A stretch of DNA of 64,000 nt from CPC320 sp002684375. GTDB taxonomy: Bacteria; Pseudomonadota; Alphaproteobacteria; Rhodobacterales; Rhodobacteraceae. Below the pieces are notes generated by a model. The model ran no database searches, was not told the DNA's origin, and was given only the letters and a program-made list of their open reading frames with translations. The translations under genes and the position numbers were made by a program. Where the stretch lies: contig CBFIHZ010000015.1 of NCBI GenBank assembly GCA_965662545.1, positions 20,112 through 84,111 of the forward strand, read 5' to 3'. Below are positions 1 to 8,243 of the stretch, piece by piece; positions within the stretch are counted from its first letter, which is position 1; every line of letters begins with the position of its first letter.

Positions 1-3
1 CTT

Positions 4-1302
4 TTGCGGATTCTTACCGGCCAAGGCAGCGACACAGGCAGCACGATGCCCGAAAGCCCTGTGCTGATTGCCCGCAATATAGGCCCCGGTGAATTGTTGG
101 AATACGGGCGCAGCCTCAAAGCTCTGATCTTAGAAGAGGGCTCGGTCGGATCCCATGCTGCTATTGTTGCCCGCGCGCTGGCCATTCCTTTGGTTATACA
201 CGCAGAGCGCATTACCACAGAAGCACTGACCGGGGATCATATCATTGTCGATGGTGATCAGGGCATCGTGCATTTGCGCCCCGATGAAACTGTGGTGACT
301 GCATTTCGCGATAAGATTGCGATGCAGGTCAAAGCTCAGGAACGTTATAATTCAATCCGTGATTTGCCGTCCATGACGCGATGTGGGAAGACGCTGCAAT
401 TAAACATGAATGCAGGATTGATGGCAGATCTGCCATCTTTGCAAAGTTCTGGCGCCGAAGGTGTAGGATTGTTCCGCACAGAATTGCAATTTTTAATTCG
501 CAACAAGATGCCAAAACGTCAGGAACTTTCGACACTTTACGGTGGGATCCTTAACGCAGCAAAGGGCAAGCGCGTTGTGTTTCGCACGCTGGATATCGGG
601 TCGGACAAAGTCTTGCAATATATGAAGCCGAACGATGAGCCTAACCCTGCTTTGGGTTGGCGTGCGATACGCGTGGGGTTGGATAAGCCCGGTGTTTTGC
701 GCATGCAACTACAGGCCTTACTGCGGGCTGCCAATGGGCGTAACCTAAGCGTCATGTTTCCTTTTGTCGCGCAAAAAGACGAGTTTACTGCCGCAAAAGC
801 CGAAGTTGACAAAGCCGTTGAACGCGAAATCCGTCTGGGCCACCCTCTGCCCGAGCGCTTGGAAATTGGCGCCATGTTAGAGACCCCATCGCTGGCTTAC
901 GCCCCTGACCGTTTCTTTGAGGAGGTCGATTTCCTATCGATTGGCGGCAATGATCTCAAACAGTTTTTTTTCGCGGCAGATCGTGAAAACGAACGGGTGC
1001 GCCGACGCTATGATACCTTAAACGTCAGCTTCCTGACGTTCTTGGAAAATATCGTCAAACGATGCGAAGCGACAGACACTCCCTTGTCTTTTTGTGGTGA
1101 GGATGCGGGCCGCCCCGTTGAGGCAGTTTGTTTGGCTGCTATTGGATTGCGCAATCTGTCCATGCGCGCGGCCTCGATCGGACCAGTCAAACATCTTTTG
1201 TTACGTACTGATTTAACCGCGGTGAAAGCAGTTATTGATGCAGGGCGCGCGCGCGGTGACCAATCGGTACGGGCTGCTGTTCTGGCCCATCTCAACAGCT
1301 AG
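4..1302 (+). CDS. ptsP: PtsP, nitrogen-PTS enzyme I (5' truncated by window edge)
   Basis: This is the C-terminal 430 or so residues of a phosphoenolpyruvate-protein phosphotransferase. The enzyme takes phosphate from PEP and passes it to NPr, the HPr-like carrier, in the cytoplasm. The phosphohistidine swivel domain is visible with the active His at about residue 51 in GSVGSHAAIVAR. It is followed by the PEP-binding barrel with GVGLFRTE, TLDIGSDK, FLSIGGNDL and the catalytic cysteine in LSFCGEDAG. Sugar-type enzyme I proteins and PtsP share these parts. PtsP is preferred because alphaproteobacteria usually carry the GAF-domain form, but the GAF domain would lie outside the window, so this is inference. 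The first TTG codon is only the window edge, not the true start. Confidence 0.9.
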   Translation: MRILTGQGSDTGSTMPESPVLIARNIGPGELLEYGRSLKALILEEGSVGSHAAIVARALAIPLVIHAERITTEALTGDHIIVDGDQGIVHLRPDETVVTAFRDKIAMQVKAQERYNSIRDLPSMTRCGKTLQLNMNAGLMADLPSLQSSGAEGVGLFRTELQFLIRNKMPKRQELSTLYGGILNAAKGKRVVFRTLDIGSDKVLQYMKPNDEPNPALGWRAIRVGLDKPGVLRMQLQALLRAANGRNLSVMFPFVAQKDEFTAAKAEVDKAVEREIRLGHPLPERLEIGAMLETPSLAYAPDRFFEEVDFLSIGGNDLKQFFFAADRENERVRRRYDTLNVSFLTFLENIVKRCEATDTPLSFCGEDAGRPVEAVCLAAIGLRNLSMRAASIGPVKHLLLRTDLTAVKAVIDAGRARGDQSVRAAVLAHLNS

Positions 1303-1648
1303 CTTGATATAATCTAGGTCTTGCGAGGTCTTTCAATTTATGGCGTTGAATTGGCTGACATCGGTTTTTTGTTAAATATAGCCCGCGCATAGGATGGAGA
1401 CGTGGCTTTTCATTGTGCAAGACAAGGAGAGTGCGCTTTACTCTGGCTTGGGCAATTTATTTTGGAAAACAGGGTACTCATGATCTGTTGGTGATAAGAT
1501 AAATTATAACTGGTGTTTAGTGAGATTGCCAGTTTGACCAATTTAATACATGGGTAATATTTTATCTACTGCGATATGAAGTGGCTGCATGTATAAGTAA
1601 GCTCAATTACATCTTAGCAAGTGCACGCTTTTAAAATAGAATATCTCC
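1303..1648. other. Intergenic, no gene recognised
   Basis: This AT-rich stretch lies between ptsP and the pseF-like pseudogene. I see no convincing reading frame, tRNA or strong hairpin. It may be the decayed promoter region of the pseudogene. Confidence 0.5.
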
Positions 1649-2361
1649 ATGCCGACTGAGCCTCGAAAAACAATTGCAATTATTCCGGCTCGGGGTGGAA
1701 GTAAGAGAATCCCACGCAAAAACATACGGTGCTTTAACGGTTGGCCGATGTTGGAATGGTCGGTACGGGCGCCGCAGACCTCACGACAGTTTGATGAAAT
1801 TATGGTCCGCACTGAAGATCTGGAGTTTGCCGAAATTGCAGAACCATGCAGTGCAAAAGTTCCGTTTTTGGCTGAGTTGAAATTGCGGGTCACCCTGCAA
1901 CAACTGTGCAGGTACGTTATAAAGTTCTGGCGCAATATCGTAAAGCCGGTCGTTGTTTTGATTTGGCTTGCTGCCTCTATCCGACAGCTGCCTTCGTACG
2001 GCCCAAAGATTTGTCAGACGGTCGCGCTGCTTTAGTGGCTGGTACTTTGATGTGTTTATGCCGGTCGCTGAGTTTGATAGCACCGTCTGGCAATCGCTGC
2101 GGAAAGACAGGGACGGTAAGATCAGTCCGAATTTTTCCGAAAATGTTAATCTTCGCACGTAAGACCCTGAAAAAGCCTATCATGATGCCGGACAATGGTA
2201 TTGGTTTGCGGTGCCTGAACTTAATCGAAACAGTAACTTGATGAGTTTAAATACCGGGTCTGTCGTTCTGCCAAAAACTTGGGTGCAGGATATCGATACC
2301 GAAGAAGACTGAGCGATTGCCGAGCTCAAGCATCGGCGTGAATCTGGCAAGACGAGCGGCT
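1649..2361 (+). pseudogene. Decayed pseudaminate/sialate cytidylyltransferase (PseF-like)
   Basis: The intact enzyme would activate pseudaminic acid or a related nonulosonate with CTP for surface or flagellin glycosylation. Its N-terminus is clear (IAIIPARGGSKRIPRKNI, then FDEIMVRTEDLEFAEIAE). The frame then changes at about 1876-1890 to give VLAQYRKAGRCFDLACCLYPTAAFV. It changes again at about 2030-2045 to give FDVFMPVAEF. In that third frame an in-frame TAA (2160-2162) precedes PEKAYHDAGQWYWF, and an in-frame TGA (2310-2312) replaces the tryptophan expected in VQDIDTEED-W-AIAELK. Two frameshifts plus two stops make a functional product very unlikely. No other nonulosonate synthesis genes are seen nearby. 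PseF versus NeuA specificity cannot be settled; CCLYPTA and YHDAGQ favour PseF. Confidence 0.85.
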
Positions 2362-2365
2362 GATT

Positions 2366-3253
2366 TCAGCTGTTTAATTGCCGTTCACGCCAGATCACTA
2401 AAAGTCCACCCGCGATAATCAGCAATGCACCTGGAAATAGATCGTCGAACGGGGTCTCATCGAAAAACAGCCAGCCGAAGAACGCCGCCATAGGAATGCC
2501 AAAATAGCTGAAAGGTGCGAGGTTGCTTTGTTCCGTCATCCGGAAAGAAATTACGAGAAACAGCACGGCGGTGCCGCCGAAAGCGCCCATAGTGATGATC
2601 CAAAAGACATCAGAACCGCTGTTTATAGATGAAAATCCGCCCAAAAATAGTGTCAGTAAGATTGAACCGGCCACCGCGATGAGTGTTGAGTAAATATTAA
2701 CCAAGGCGCTGGACACGTCGTCATCCATCAGGCGGGCGGTCACGCCGCTCAATGCATAAAGGGCCGCCGCGCCAAACGGTAATAAAGCGTCCCATGTGAA
2801 GGCGTCGCTGCCCAGCCCCATTACCATGATGACCCCGATAAAGCCGACCAAAACAGCCGCCCAGCGGATTAAGCCAACCTTTTCTCCCAAGAAGATGATC
2901 GCAAAAATTGTCATGAAAAGTGCATTCGAATATGAGATGGTTGAGGCCGTGGCAAAGGCGATCCTGCCCAGAGAAAGATAAAACATAAGCTGTGCTAGCG
3001 TCACAATGGCCCCGCGCAAGCAGGCCAGCGGCCACTGACGGATTACAAAACTGCGATACGTTTGATGCCGCATGTCCGAATACCACAGCGCAATGGCACT
3101 GGGGATAATGCCAAAAACATTTCGGTAGGCGGATAATTCAACAGCGCTGTATTTGGGTGACAGAAATTTGATGATCAGACCCATCAAATCAAAAAACACC
3201 AAAGCGATCAGACTGAAGATCACCGCACGCACTATGGGCCCCGTTCCCGTCAA
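2366..3253 (-). CDS. DMT-superfamily (EamA) membrane transporter
   Basis: A 295-residue, very hydrophobic protein with about ten predicted membrane helices arranged as two EamA repeats. It starts with RAVIFSLIALVFFDLMGLIIKFL, and a second half follows the polar stretch near residue 170 (ARLMDDDVSSALVN). Drug/metabolite transporters of this family export or exchange amino acids, metabolites or drugs across the inner membrane. The substrate cannot be inferred. It ends just after the pseF-like pseudogene in convergent orientation and appears to be a single-gene unit. Confidence 0.85.
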   Translation of the reverse strand: MTGTGPIVRAVIFSLIALVFFDLMGLIIKFLSPKYSAVELSAYRNVFGIIPSAIALWYSDMRHQTYRSFVIRQWPLACLRGAIVTLAQLMFYLSLGRIAFATASTISYSNALFMTIFAIIFLGEKVGLIRWAAVLVGFIGVIMVMGLGSDAFTWDALLPFGAAALYALSGVTARLMDDDVSSALVNIYSTLIAVAGSILLTLFLGGFSSINSGSDVFWIITMGAFGGTAVLFLVISFRMTEQSNLAPFSYFGIPMAAFFGWLFFDETPFDDLFPGALLIIAGGLLVIWRERQLNS

Positions 3254-3358
3254 GGTCTTTGATCAGAGGTGGTTTTGCCCATCACTATGTGGTCAAGCCT
3301 GTCCATTGTGTCGCCTCTCCTATTGGGCATTTGTTTGTGCGACTGTGCAAAAATCGCT

Positions 3359-4351
3359 TTAGCAATACCCTTCTGGCCCAATCCATTGTTGAGTCGTATA
3401 GCGGTCGCCATGCGCCCAACCCACGGGCAGTGTTGTCTCGATGCGCGCCATAATTTCAGGGGTCATCGGAAAATCGCTGGCCGCAGCGCATTCTGCCAGA
3501 TGTTCGGCGCTTCTGGTGCCGGGGATCGGGATCAAATGTGGGCCGCGATTTAAACACCAAGAGATGGCCAGGGTGACGGGATGGCTGCCCAGATCGTTGG
3601 CTAGGGCCTTGAATGCGCGGACCCTGGCCACATTATATCCAAAGTTGGGTTCGGTGAAACGTGGGGTCCCCTTGCGAAAATCACCGTCTTTAAACCTTGC
3701 CGGGTCGGGGGTGTGTAAAGCGAATATACCGCGCCCTAACGGTGAAAACGGCACAAAGGTAACGTCCAATTCGGCACAGGTCTGAAGCATCCCCAAATCT
3801 GGATATCGCGCCCAGAGCGAATATTCGCTTTGCACCGCGTCGACGGGCCCAACCGCGCAGGCGCGCCGCAGCGAGGCGGGCGATATTTCTGAAAAGCCGA
3901 TGCCGCCAATTTTACCTTCGGCTTTGAAAGCCAGCAGCGTCTCCATCACTTGCTCAATCTCGATTTCGGGCGCCCGGCGGTGAATGTAGTAAAGCGCCAC
4001 CTGTTCGACTTGCAGACGGGTTAACGAAAGCTCCAGTTCCGCGCGTAGATGATCGCAGCTGTTGTTAAATCCGCGTTTTCCGGTTTCGGGATTGTCCCAC
4101 ACGGCGCCTTTGGTTGCGATAACGAATTTGGTATCATCGCCTTTCAGAAAGGAGCCGATGACGTTTTCTGACACGCCCATACCATAAATATTCGCTGTAT
4201 CGAGAAAGTTGACCCCCATATCGAGGGCCGCAGCCAAGGTTCTGTGGGCCTCGGCTTCAGAGGTGGCGCCGTAAAAGCCGGCAAAGCTCATGCAACCCAA
4301 ACCGACCTCGGATACCTTTGTGCCGTTTTGTAACAATTTGCGACGTTTCAT
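3359..4351 (-). CDS. Aldo/keto reductase
   Basis: A 330-residue NADPH-dependent aldo/keto reductase barrel of the YajO/perakine-reductase type (AKR superfamily). The catalytic tetrad is visible: Asp and Tyr in FLDTANIYG, Lys in FVIATKGAV and His in YYIHRR. The C-terminal coenzyme-binding segment includes SWCLNRGPHLIPIPGT. It would reduce aldehydes or ketones in the cytoplasm; the substrate is unknown. The start MKRRKLLQNGTKVSEVGLG fits the family N-terminus. Confidence 0.9.
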   Translation of the reverse strand: MKRRKLLQNGTKVSEVGLGCMSFAGFYGATSEAEAHRTLAAALDMGVNFLDTANIYGMGVSENVIGSFLKGDDTKFVIATKGAVWDNPETGKRGFNNSCDHLRAELELSLTRLQVEQVALYYIHRRAPEIEIEQVMETLLAFKAEGKIGGIGFSEISPASLRRACAVGPVDAVQSEYSLWARYPDLGMLQTCAELDVTFVPFSPLGRGIFALHTPDPARFKDGDFRKGTPRFTEPNFGYNVARVRAFKALANDLGSHPVTLAISWCLNRGPHLIPIPGTRSAEHLAECAAASDFPMTPEIMARIETTLPVGWAHGDRYTTQQWIGPEGYC

Positions 4352-4459
4352 CTAACACCTTTCAGACATTATTTTTTACGCTCGCGCGTAGTGAGACTCA
4401 TTTTACCTGATATTGTCCAGTGGGTTCACGGCCTAGGTCTGATAAGCCTGATAAACCGG

Positions 4460-5101
4460 TTATTCCGGTTTTGGTATTTGGGTGGAATAATGCGGTATCT
4501 GATAGCCGCTTTGAACCGCAGGCCGCGCAGCGATCCGCGTATACCATTCATAGACTTGCGGATAGGCTTTTAGCTCAATCTGCTGCCATTGAAAGCGTGA
4601 TACCCAGGGCCATATCGCCATGTCGGCAATGGTATAGGCGCCCCGACCCGCCCCCGCCAGATAATCCCGCCCCGAAAGGCGCGTATTGAGCACGCCATAC
4701 AAGCGCGCGGCCTCTTTGGCGTACCGCTGTTCTGCATATTCAGATATTCCCGGATTATAATGCAAGAAATGGTGGGCCTGTCCCAGCATCGGCCCAAGGC
4801 CACCCATTTGCCACATCAGCCATTCCATCATTCGCCAGTGTTCTGTCCCCGTACAGTGAAAGCGCTTATATTTATCAGCCAAATACAGCATGATTGCGGC
4901 CGATTCCATCAGTTGGACGCCAGTTTCGTGATCAACGATCGCGGGGATGCGGTTATTGGGTGCGATTTGTAAAAACTCTGCGCTGAATTGATTTCCTTTT
5001 GAAATGTCGATGGCATGCACCCGGTATTCTATGCCCAACTCTTCCAGTAATATTGAAACTTTGCGCCCGTTGGGGGTTGTCCATGTGTACAGGTCAATCA
5101 C
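4460..5101 (-). CDS. yfcG: YfcG-type glutathione S-transferase / disulfide oxidoreductase
   Basis: A 213-residue GST. The N-terminal thioredoxin-like domain begins IDLYTWTTPNGRKVSILLEE and contains APNNRIPAIVD, the glutathione-binding cis-Pro loop, and QLMESAAIMLYLA. The helical C-terminal domain follows. This matches E. coli YfcG (IDLYFAPTPNG), a glutathione-dependent disulfide-bond reductase. I chose the GTG start at 5101 because the homology begins there and AAGGAAA precedes it at normal spacing. The frame stays open far upstream, through the repeat element and the tRNA, but that extension is not protein-like. Confidence 0.88.
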   Translation of the reverse strand: MIDLYTWTTPNGRKVSILLEELGIEYRVHAIDISKGNQFSAEFLQIAPNNRIPAIVDHETGVQLMESAAIMLYLADKYKRFHCTGTEHWRMMEWLMWQMGGLGPMLGQAHHFLHYNPGISEYAEQRYAKEAARLYGVLNTRLSGRDYLAGAGRGAYTIADMAIWPWVSRFQWQQIELKAYPQVYEWYTRIAARPAVQSGYQIPHYSTQIPKPE

Positions 5102-5162
5102 TGTGTTTCCTTTGAAAGGGAAGGACTGGTTTTGTTCCCTGTTAGATGAAAGTTGAAGGTCA

Positions 5163-5391
5163 CCGTATATTCTGGAAAAGCCCCCTGCAAGTGGTCTGTG
5201 GGTGGACCACTTGCAGGGGGCTATTCCAGGAACCTGATCGTACCATCGCCGCACGATCCCGGCAGCATTAAACACCCCCAACCATCGACCGTGCAAATGC
5301 CGTCTCCAGACTTCTGGCAGAATCCCTTCGAAGTACGGCATATTCCGGGTCTGGGGTATCCGGACACCCTGAAAGGCTCCGGAATATACGG
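5163..5391. repeat. 229-bp palindromic, MITE-like element
   Basis: The outer ends are near-perfect inverted repeats: CCGTATATTCTGG at 5163-5175 against CCGGAATATACGG at 5379-5391. They extend inward through AAAAGCC/GGCT with a small indel. Inside the left end lies a large hairpin with 25-base arms at 5172-5196 and 5205-5229 that match at 24 of 25 positions, with an 8-base loop. No transposase gene is present and no clear target-site duplication is visible. The element sits between tRNA-Gln and the yfcG start, and both strands happen to be open. It could be a non-autonomous transposon derivative or a structured repeat that also ends transcription. Confidence 0.65.
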
Positions 5392-5436
5392 ACAAAAATA
5401 CGAAATCTCGTTCTGTTATGAAATTGTTATGAGTGT

Positions 5437-5511
5437 TGGCTGGGGTGGTAGGATTCGAACCTACGGTACACGCTACCAAAAAGCGTTGCCTTACCGCTTG
5501 GCTACACCCCA
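5437..5511 (-). tRNA. tRNA-Gln (anticodon TTG)
   Basis: On the minus strand the sequence begins TGGGGTGTAGCCAAGCGG and ends with the T-arm GGTTCGAATCC, a closing acceptor strand and an encoded CCA at 5437-5439. The anticodon arm ACGCT-TTTTGGT-AGCGT places TTG at positions 34-36, which reads the glutamine codon CAA. The TGGGG/CCCCA acceptor stem is typical of tRNA-Gln. It is a single-copy gene in this window, upstream of the palindromic element. Confidence 0.95.
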
Positions 5512-5696
5512 ACTCTGAAAAACTTCCTAAGTCTACATGGCTGCAGGTTCAAGCCCTTTTCACAGCAAAATTTGATTGAGTTGTGGAAAAAGTGAATTGT
5601 CATGCCGGTTTGATTGCCTGATCCGCTTTGTTTGGGATGCTTTTACATAATCTGAGCGGTCATTCTGGGTTTTTTGTGCAGTGTTGCGTGTCGCTC

Positions 5697-6152
5697 TTAC
5701 CCGCTTTCTGCAGGCTGAAGGGTCAAAGACCCATCGGCGCTGAGGGGCCAATACGGGTTCATTGCCAACTCCCAGACATGCCCGTCTGGATCAGAGAAAT
5801 ATCCTGAATACCCGCCCCAAAAAACAGGTCTTGGGGTTTTCAAGGGACGCGCCCCTGCATCTATGGCTTGTTTAAACGCTTGGTCAACTTGTTCAGTGGA
5901 TGAAAAATTCTGCGCCAGTGTCATTGCACCCGTGCCGAGTTGGGCGGTGTCACGGGTCTGATCTGCCGCCAATTCATTTAAGCCGAACAGACCCAAAACG
6001 ATGCCCCGCATCTGAAAAAATATGATTTGATCATCTGATCTTGGATGCGCTTGCCAGCCAAGTGTCTGATAAAATGCCAAGGCGCGTTGCAAATCGCGCA
6101 CTCCAAGAGTGATCAAAGTGACATGGGGTGTGGTGGGATCTGCAGGTGTCAT
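5697..6152 (-). CDS. VOC-family (glyoxalase/bleomycin-resistance fold) protein
   Basis: A 151-residue single-domain vicinal-oxygen-chelate protein. It has two beta-alpha-beta-beta-beta modules beginning VTLITLGVRDLQRALAFYQTLGW and ending SGYFSDPDGHVWELAMNP. The last motif carries the family's metal-ligand glutamate. Such proteins bind a divalent metal and act on small thiol adducts or bind drugs. The reaction here is unknown. Confidence 0.87.
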   Translation of the reverse strand: MTPADPTTPHVTLITLGVRDLQRALAFYQTLGWQAHPRSDDQIIFFQMRGIVLGLFGLNELAADQTRDTAQLGTGAMTLAQNFSSTEQVDQAFKQAIDAGARPLKTPRPVFWGGYSGYFSDPDGHVWELAMNPYWPLSADGSLTLQPAESG

Positions 6153-6281
6153 ACGGAAGTCCCTTAAATGAAAAATATATAGATCTAAAATGAGGCGCGC
6201 TTGTTCTCTTTAAGGCATATCCAGCAAAGCGCTGCGTTATTTGTCAAGGTTTGGGTCCGGGACATTCCGGCGTGCGACATA

Positions 6282-6785
6282 TCAGTCGCGCAATTCATCG
6301 GCCTCAACGCCCCAAAGTCCGGTTTTAATGGCCCACCCGCGATATCCATCCACGCTTATTTGGCACCAGTCTCGGGTGCATTTGCGCAGGCGCGCAACTA
6401 CGCCGGCCTGCAGGTGCGCGTTGACGAGGGTTGAAGGATCAGCGCGTGCATAAATGGGCATCAGATCGTCTTGAATGATCACGGTGCGGGTTCCCGAAAG
6501 CAGCGAGTGATGCACCCAGCCGCCCTCGTCGTCGCGGTCGGTCACACGCCGCCAGTGTCCATATTCGTCAATGACTTTCAAAGGCATGTTGCGGCGTTTG
6601 AACACCCAGTCAATGCGGTGGTTCAGCGATGGGCCGCGCCGCACATTGCCGGTATCCGTCTTCAAAGACACAAAGCGCGGGATGGGTAAATTGGTTTGTG
6701 ACCCGCGTTCGCTTGCCTGCAGCGGTGGGATGAAGAGGATGAGGGCGGTCAAAGTGAGTATCAGACCAAAAATAGAGTTCCGCAT
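6282..6785 (-). CDS. Secreted SH3-domain protein
   Basis: A 167-residue protein with an N-terminal signal sequence (MRNSIFGLILTLTALILF, cleavage probably after PPLQAS). Two bacterial SH3-like segments follow: VSLKTDTGNVRRGPSLNHRIDW and a second one ending in ARLRKCTRDWCQISVDG. Bacterial SH3 proteins of this kind are periplasmic and often bind the cell wall. The start at 6785 is preferred over the upstream codon at 6896 because the signal peptide begins there. It diverges from the 2-hydroxyacid dehydrogenase gene. Confidence 0.8.
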   Translation of the reverse strand: MRNSIFGLILTLTALILFIPPLQASERGSQTNLPIPRFVSLKTDTGNVRRGPSLNHRIDWVFKRRNMPLKVIDEYGHWRRVTDRDDEGGWVHHSLLSGTRTVIIQDDLMPIYARADPSTLVNAHLQAGVVARLRKCTRDWCQISVDGYRGWAIKTGLWGVEADELRD

Positions 6786-6899
6786 AGGTTCTGCCTGGCT
6801 ACTTTGTGGATCATTTATGTTTTGGGTTCTTGTGCCGTGCCAATATCTGGGACAGTGTAGACCTAATAAGCCGGTTTTGGAAGTCTGGAGAAACATAGA

Positions 6900-7886
6900 A
6901 TGCCCTCTGACCGACTAAAAGTGATTGTGACCCGTCGTCTGCCTGAAGCTGTGGAAAAACGTTTGACCGAGCTGTTTGATGTTACGCTCCGCGAGGAGGA
7001 TACACCGCTGTCTCGCGCCGATCTGGTCGCTGCGGTTCACGAGGCAGATGTGCTTGTGCCAACGATTACCGACACAATTGATGCAGGTCTTCTGGCCCAG
7101 GCAGGCCCTGGTTTGAAGCTGATCGCAAATTTTGGCGCCGGGGTGGATCATATCGATATGGCGACTGCGCGACAGCGTGGCATTCTTGTGGCCAATACAC
7201 CCGGCGTAGTAACGGAAGACACGGCAGATATGGCCATGGCGCTGATTATGGCCGTGACCCGGCGCATCCCCGAGGGCCTTGCGCTGATCGCATCCGGTGA
7301 CTGGCAGGGGTGGGCCCCGACTGCCTTGATGGGCGGCCGGCTTGGTGGCCGCCGTCTTGGTATTCTCGGAATGGGCCGCATTGGTTTGGCTGTGGCGCGG
7401 CGGGCCCGAGCTTTTGGTATGCAAATTCACTATCACAATCGTCGTCAATTGCGCAGTGAAATAGAGCAGGAAGTCGAGGCAACATATTGGGAGAGCCTTG
7501 ACCAGATGGTGGCGCGGATGGATATCATCTCGATTAATTGTCCGCATACGCCGGCAACGTTTCACCTGATGAACGCCCGGCGTTTGAAGTTGATCAAGCC
7601 CGACGCGGTCATCGTCAATACCTCGCGTGGTGAAGTGATCGATGAAAATGCTCTAACGCGCATGCTGCGCAGCGGTCAATTGGCCGGTGCGGGGCTTGAT
7701 GTCTATGAGCATGGCGCGCGGATAAATCCGCGATTGCAAGCAATGAACAACGTTGTGATGCTGCCACATATGGGATCTGCCACGGTTGAGGGCCGGATCG
7801 AAATGGGCGAAAAGGTGATCATAAATATAAAAACCTTTGCCGATGGCCACAGGCCGCCTGATCAGGTCGTGCCAGCAATGCTTTAG
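6900..7886 (+). CDS. D-isomer-specific 2-hydroxyacid dehydrogenase (glyoxylate/hydroxypyruvate reductase-like)
   Basis: A 328-residue NAD(P)H-dependent enzyme. The substrate half contains LKLIANFGAGVDHID, and the Rossmann domain contains GRRLGILGMGRIGLAVARRARAFG. Active-site residues are visible: Arg in NTSRGEVID, Glu in the following segment and His in MLPHMGSAT. It reduces 2-oxoacids such as glyoxylate or hydroxypyruvate in the cytoplasm; exact specificity is not readable. The length is normal for the family. Confidence 0.9.
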   Translation: MPSDRLKVIVTRRLPEAVEKRLTELFDVTLREEDTPLSRADLVAAVHEADVLVPTITDTIDAGLLAQAGPGLKLIANFGAGVDHIDMATARQRGILVANTPGVVTEDTADMAMALIMAVTRRIPEGLALIASGDWQGWAPTALMGGRLGGRRLGILGMGRIGLAVARRARAFGMQIHYHNRRQLRSEIEQEVEATYWESLDQMVARMDIISINCPHTPATFHLMNARRLKLIKPDAVIVNTSRGEVIDENALTRMLRSGQLAGAGLDVYEHGARINPRLQAMNNVVMLPHMGSATVEGRIEMGEKVIINIKTFADGHRPPDQVVPAML

Positions 7887-8243
7887 GGGGGTGGGGCGCA
7901 AAATACGCCTCATTTCCAAGATATCTAAGTGTCAGATGATCTGCATCTCATGTTGTGTTACGACAAGAAGCCTCTGCGTATATGTCATATCCGGTGCGGT
8001 GGTATAGGCACCGGTCTCCGTTCGAACTGCAGCGCATGTGAGACAGGGCCGAACAACCATAATACCGACAATGGTTGCCCAAGGGACCACATCGGTCAGG
8101 GCTTTTCAACCAAGGTCTACGAGATATTCACCAAAATATCCGGCGGTAATTTGCGCCATTTTTCAAATGATGTTCGGGTTTTAGAATATAATCTTGTTCT
8201 TATCCCGGTAATTGGGGCCCTGTTAAGGACCCCAAGGTCCATA
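7887..8243. other. Intergenic between two convergent genes
   Basis: No credible gene. A 125-codon open frame here has no recognisable motif and runs into leuA antisense, so I do not call it. Just past the leuA stop, on the minus strand, is a short hairpin (GGACC-TTGG-GGTCC, 8227-8240) overlapping a GGGGTCC/GGGCCCC pair. It could end leuA transcription, although no T-run follows. Confidence 0.4.

Noticed and set aside
5102..5512. N-terminal extension of the yfcG frame through the repeat and the tRNA
   Set aside because: It translates the tRNA-Gln and the palindromic element; GST homology begins at the GTG at 5101.
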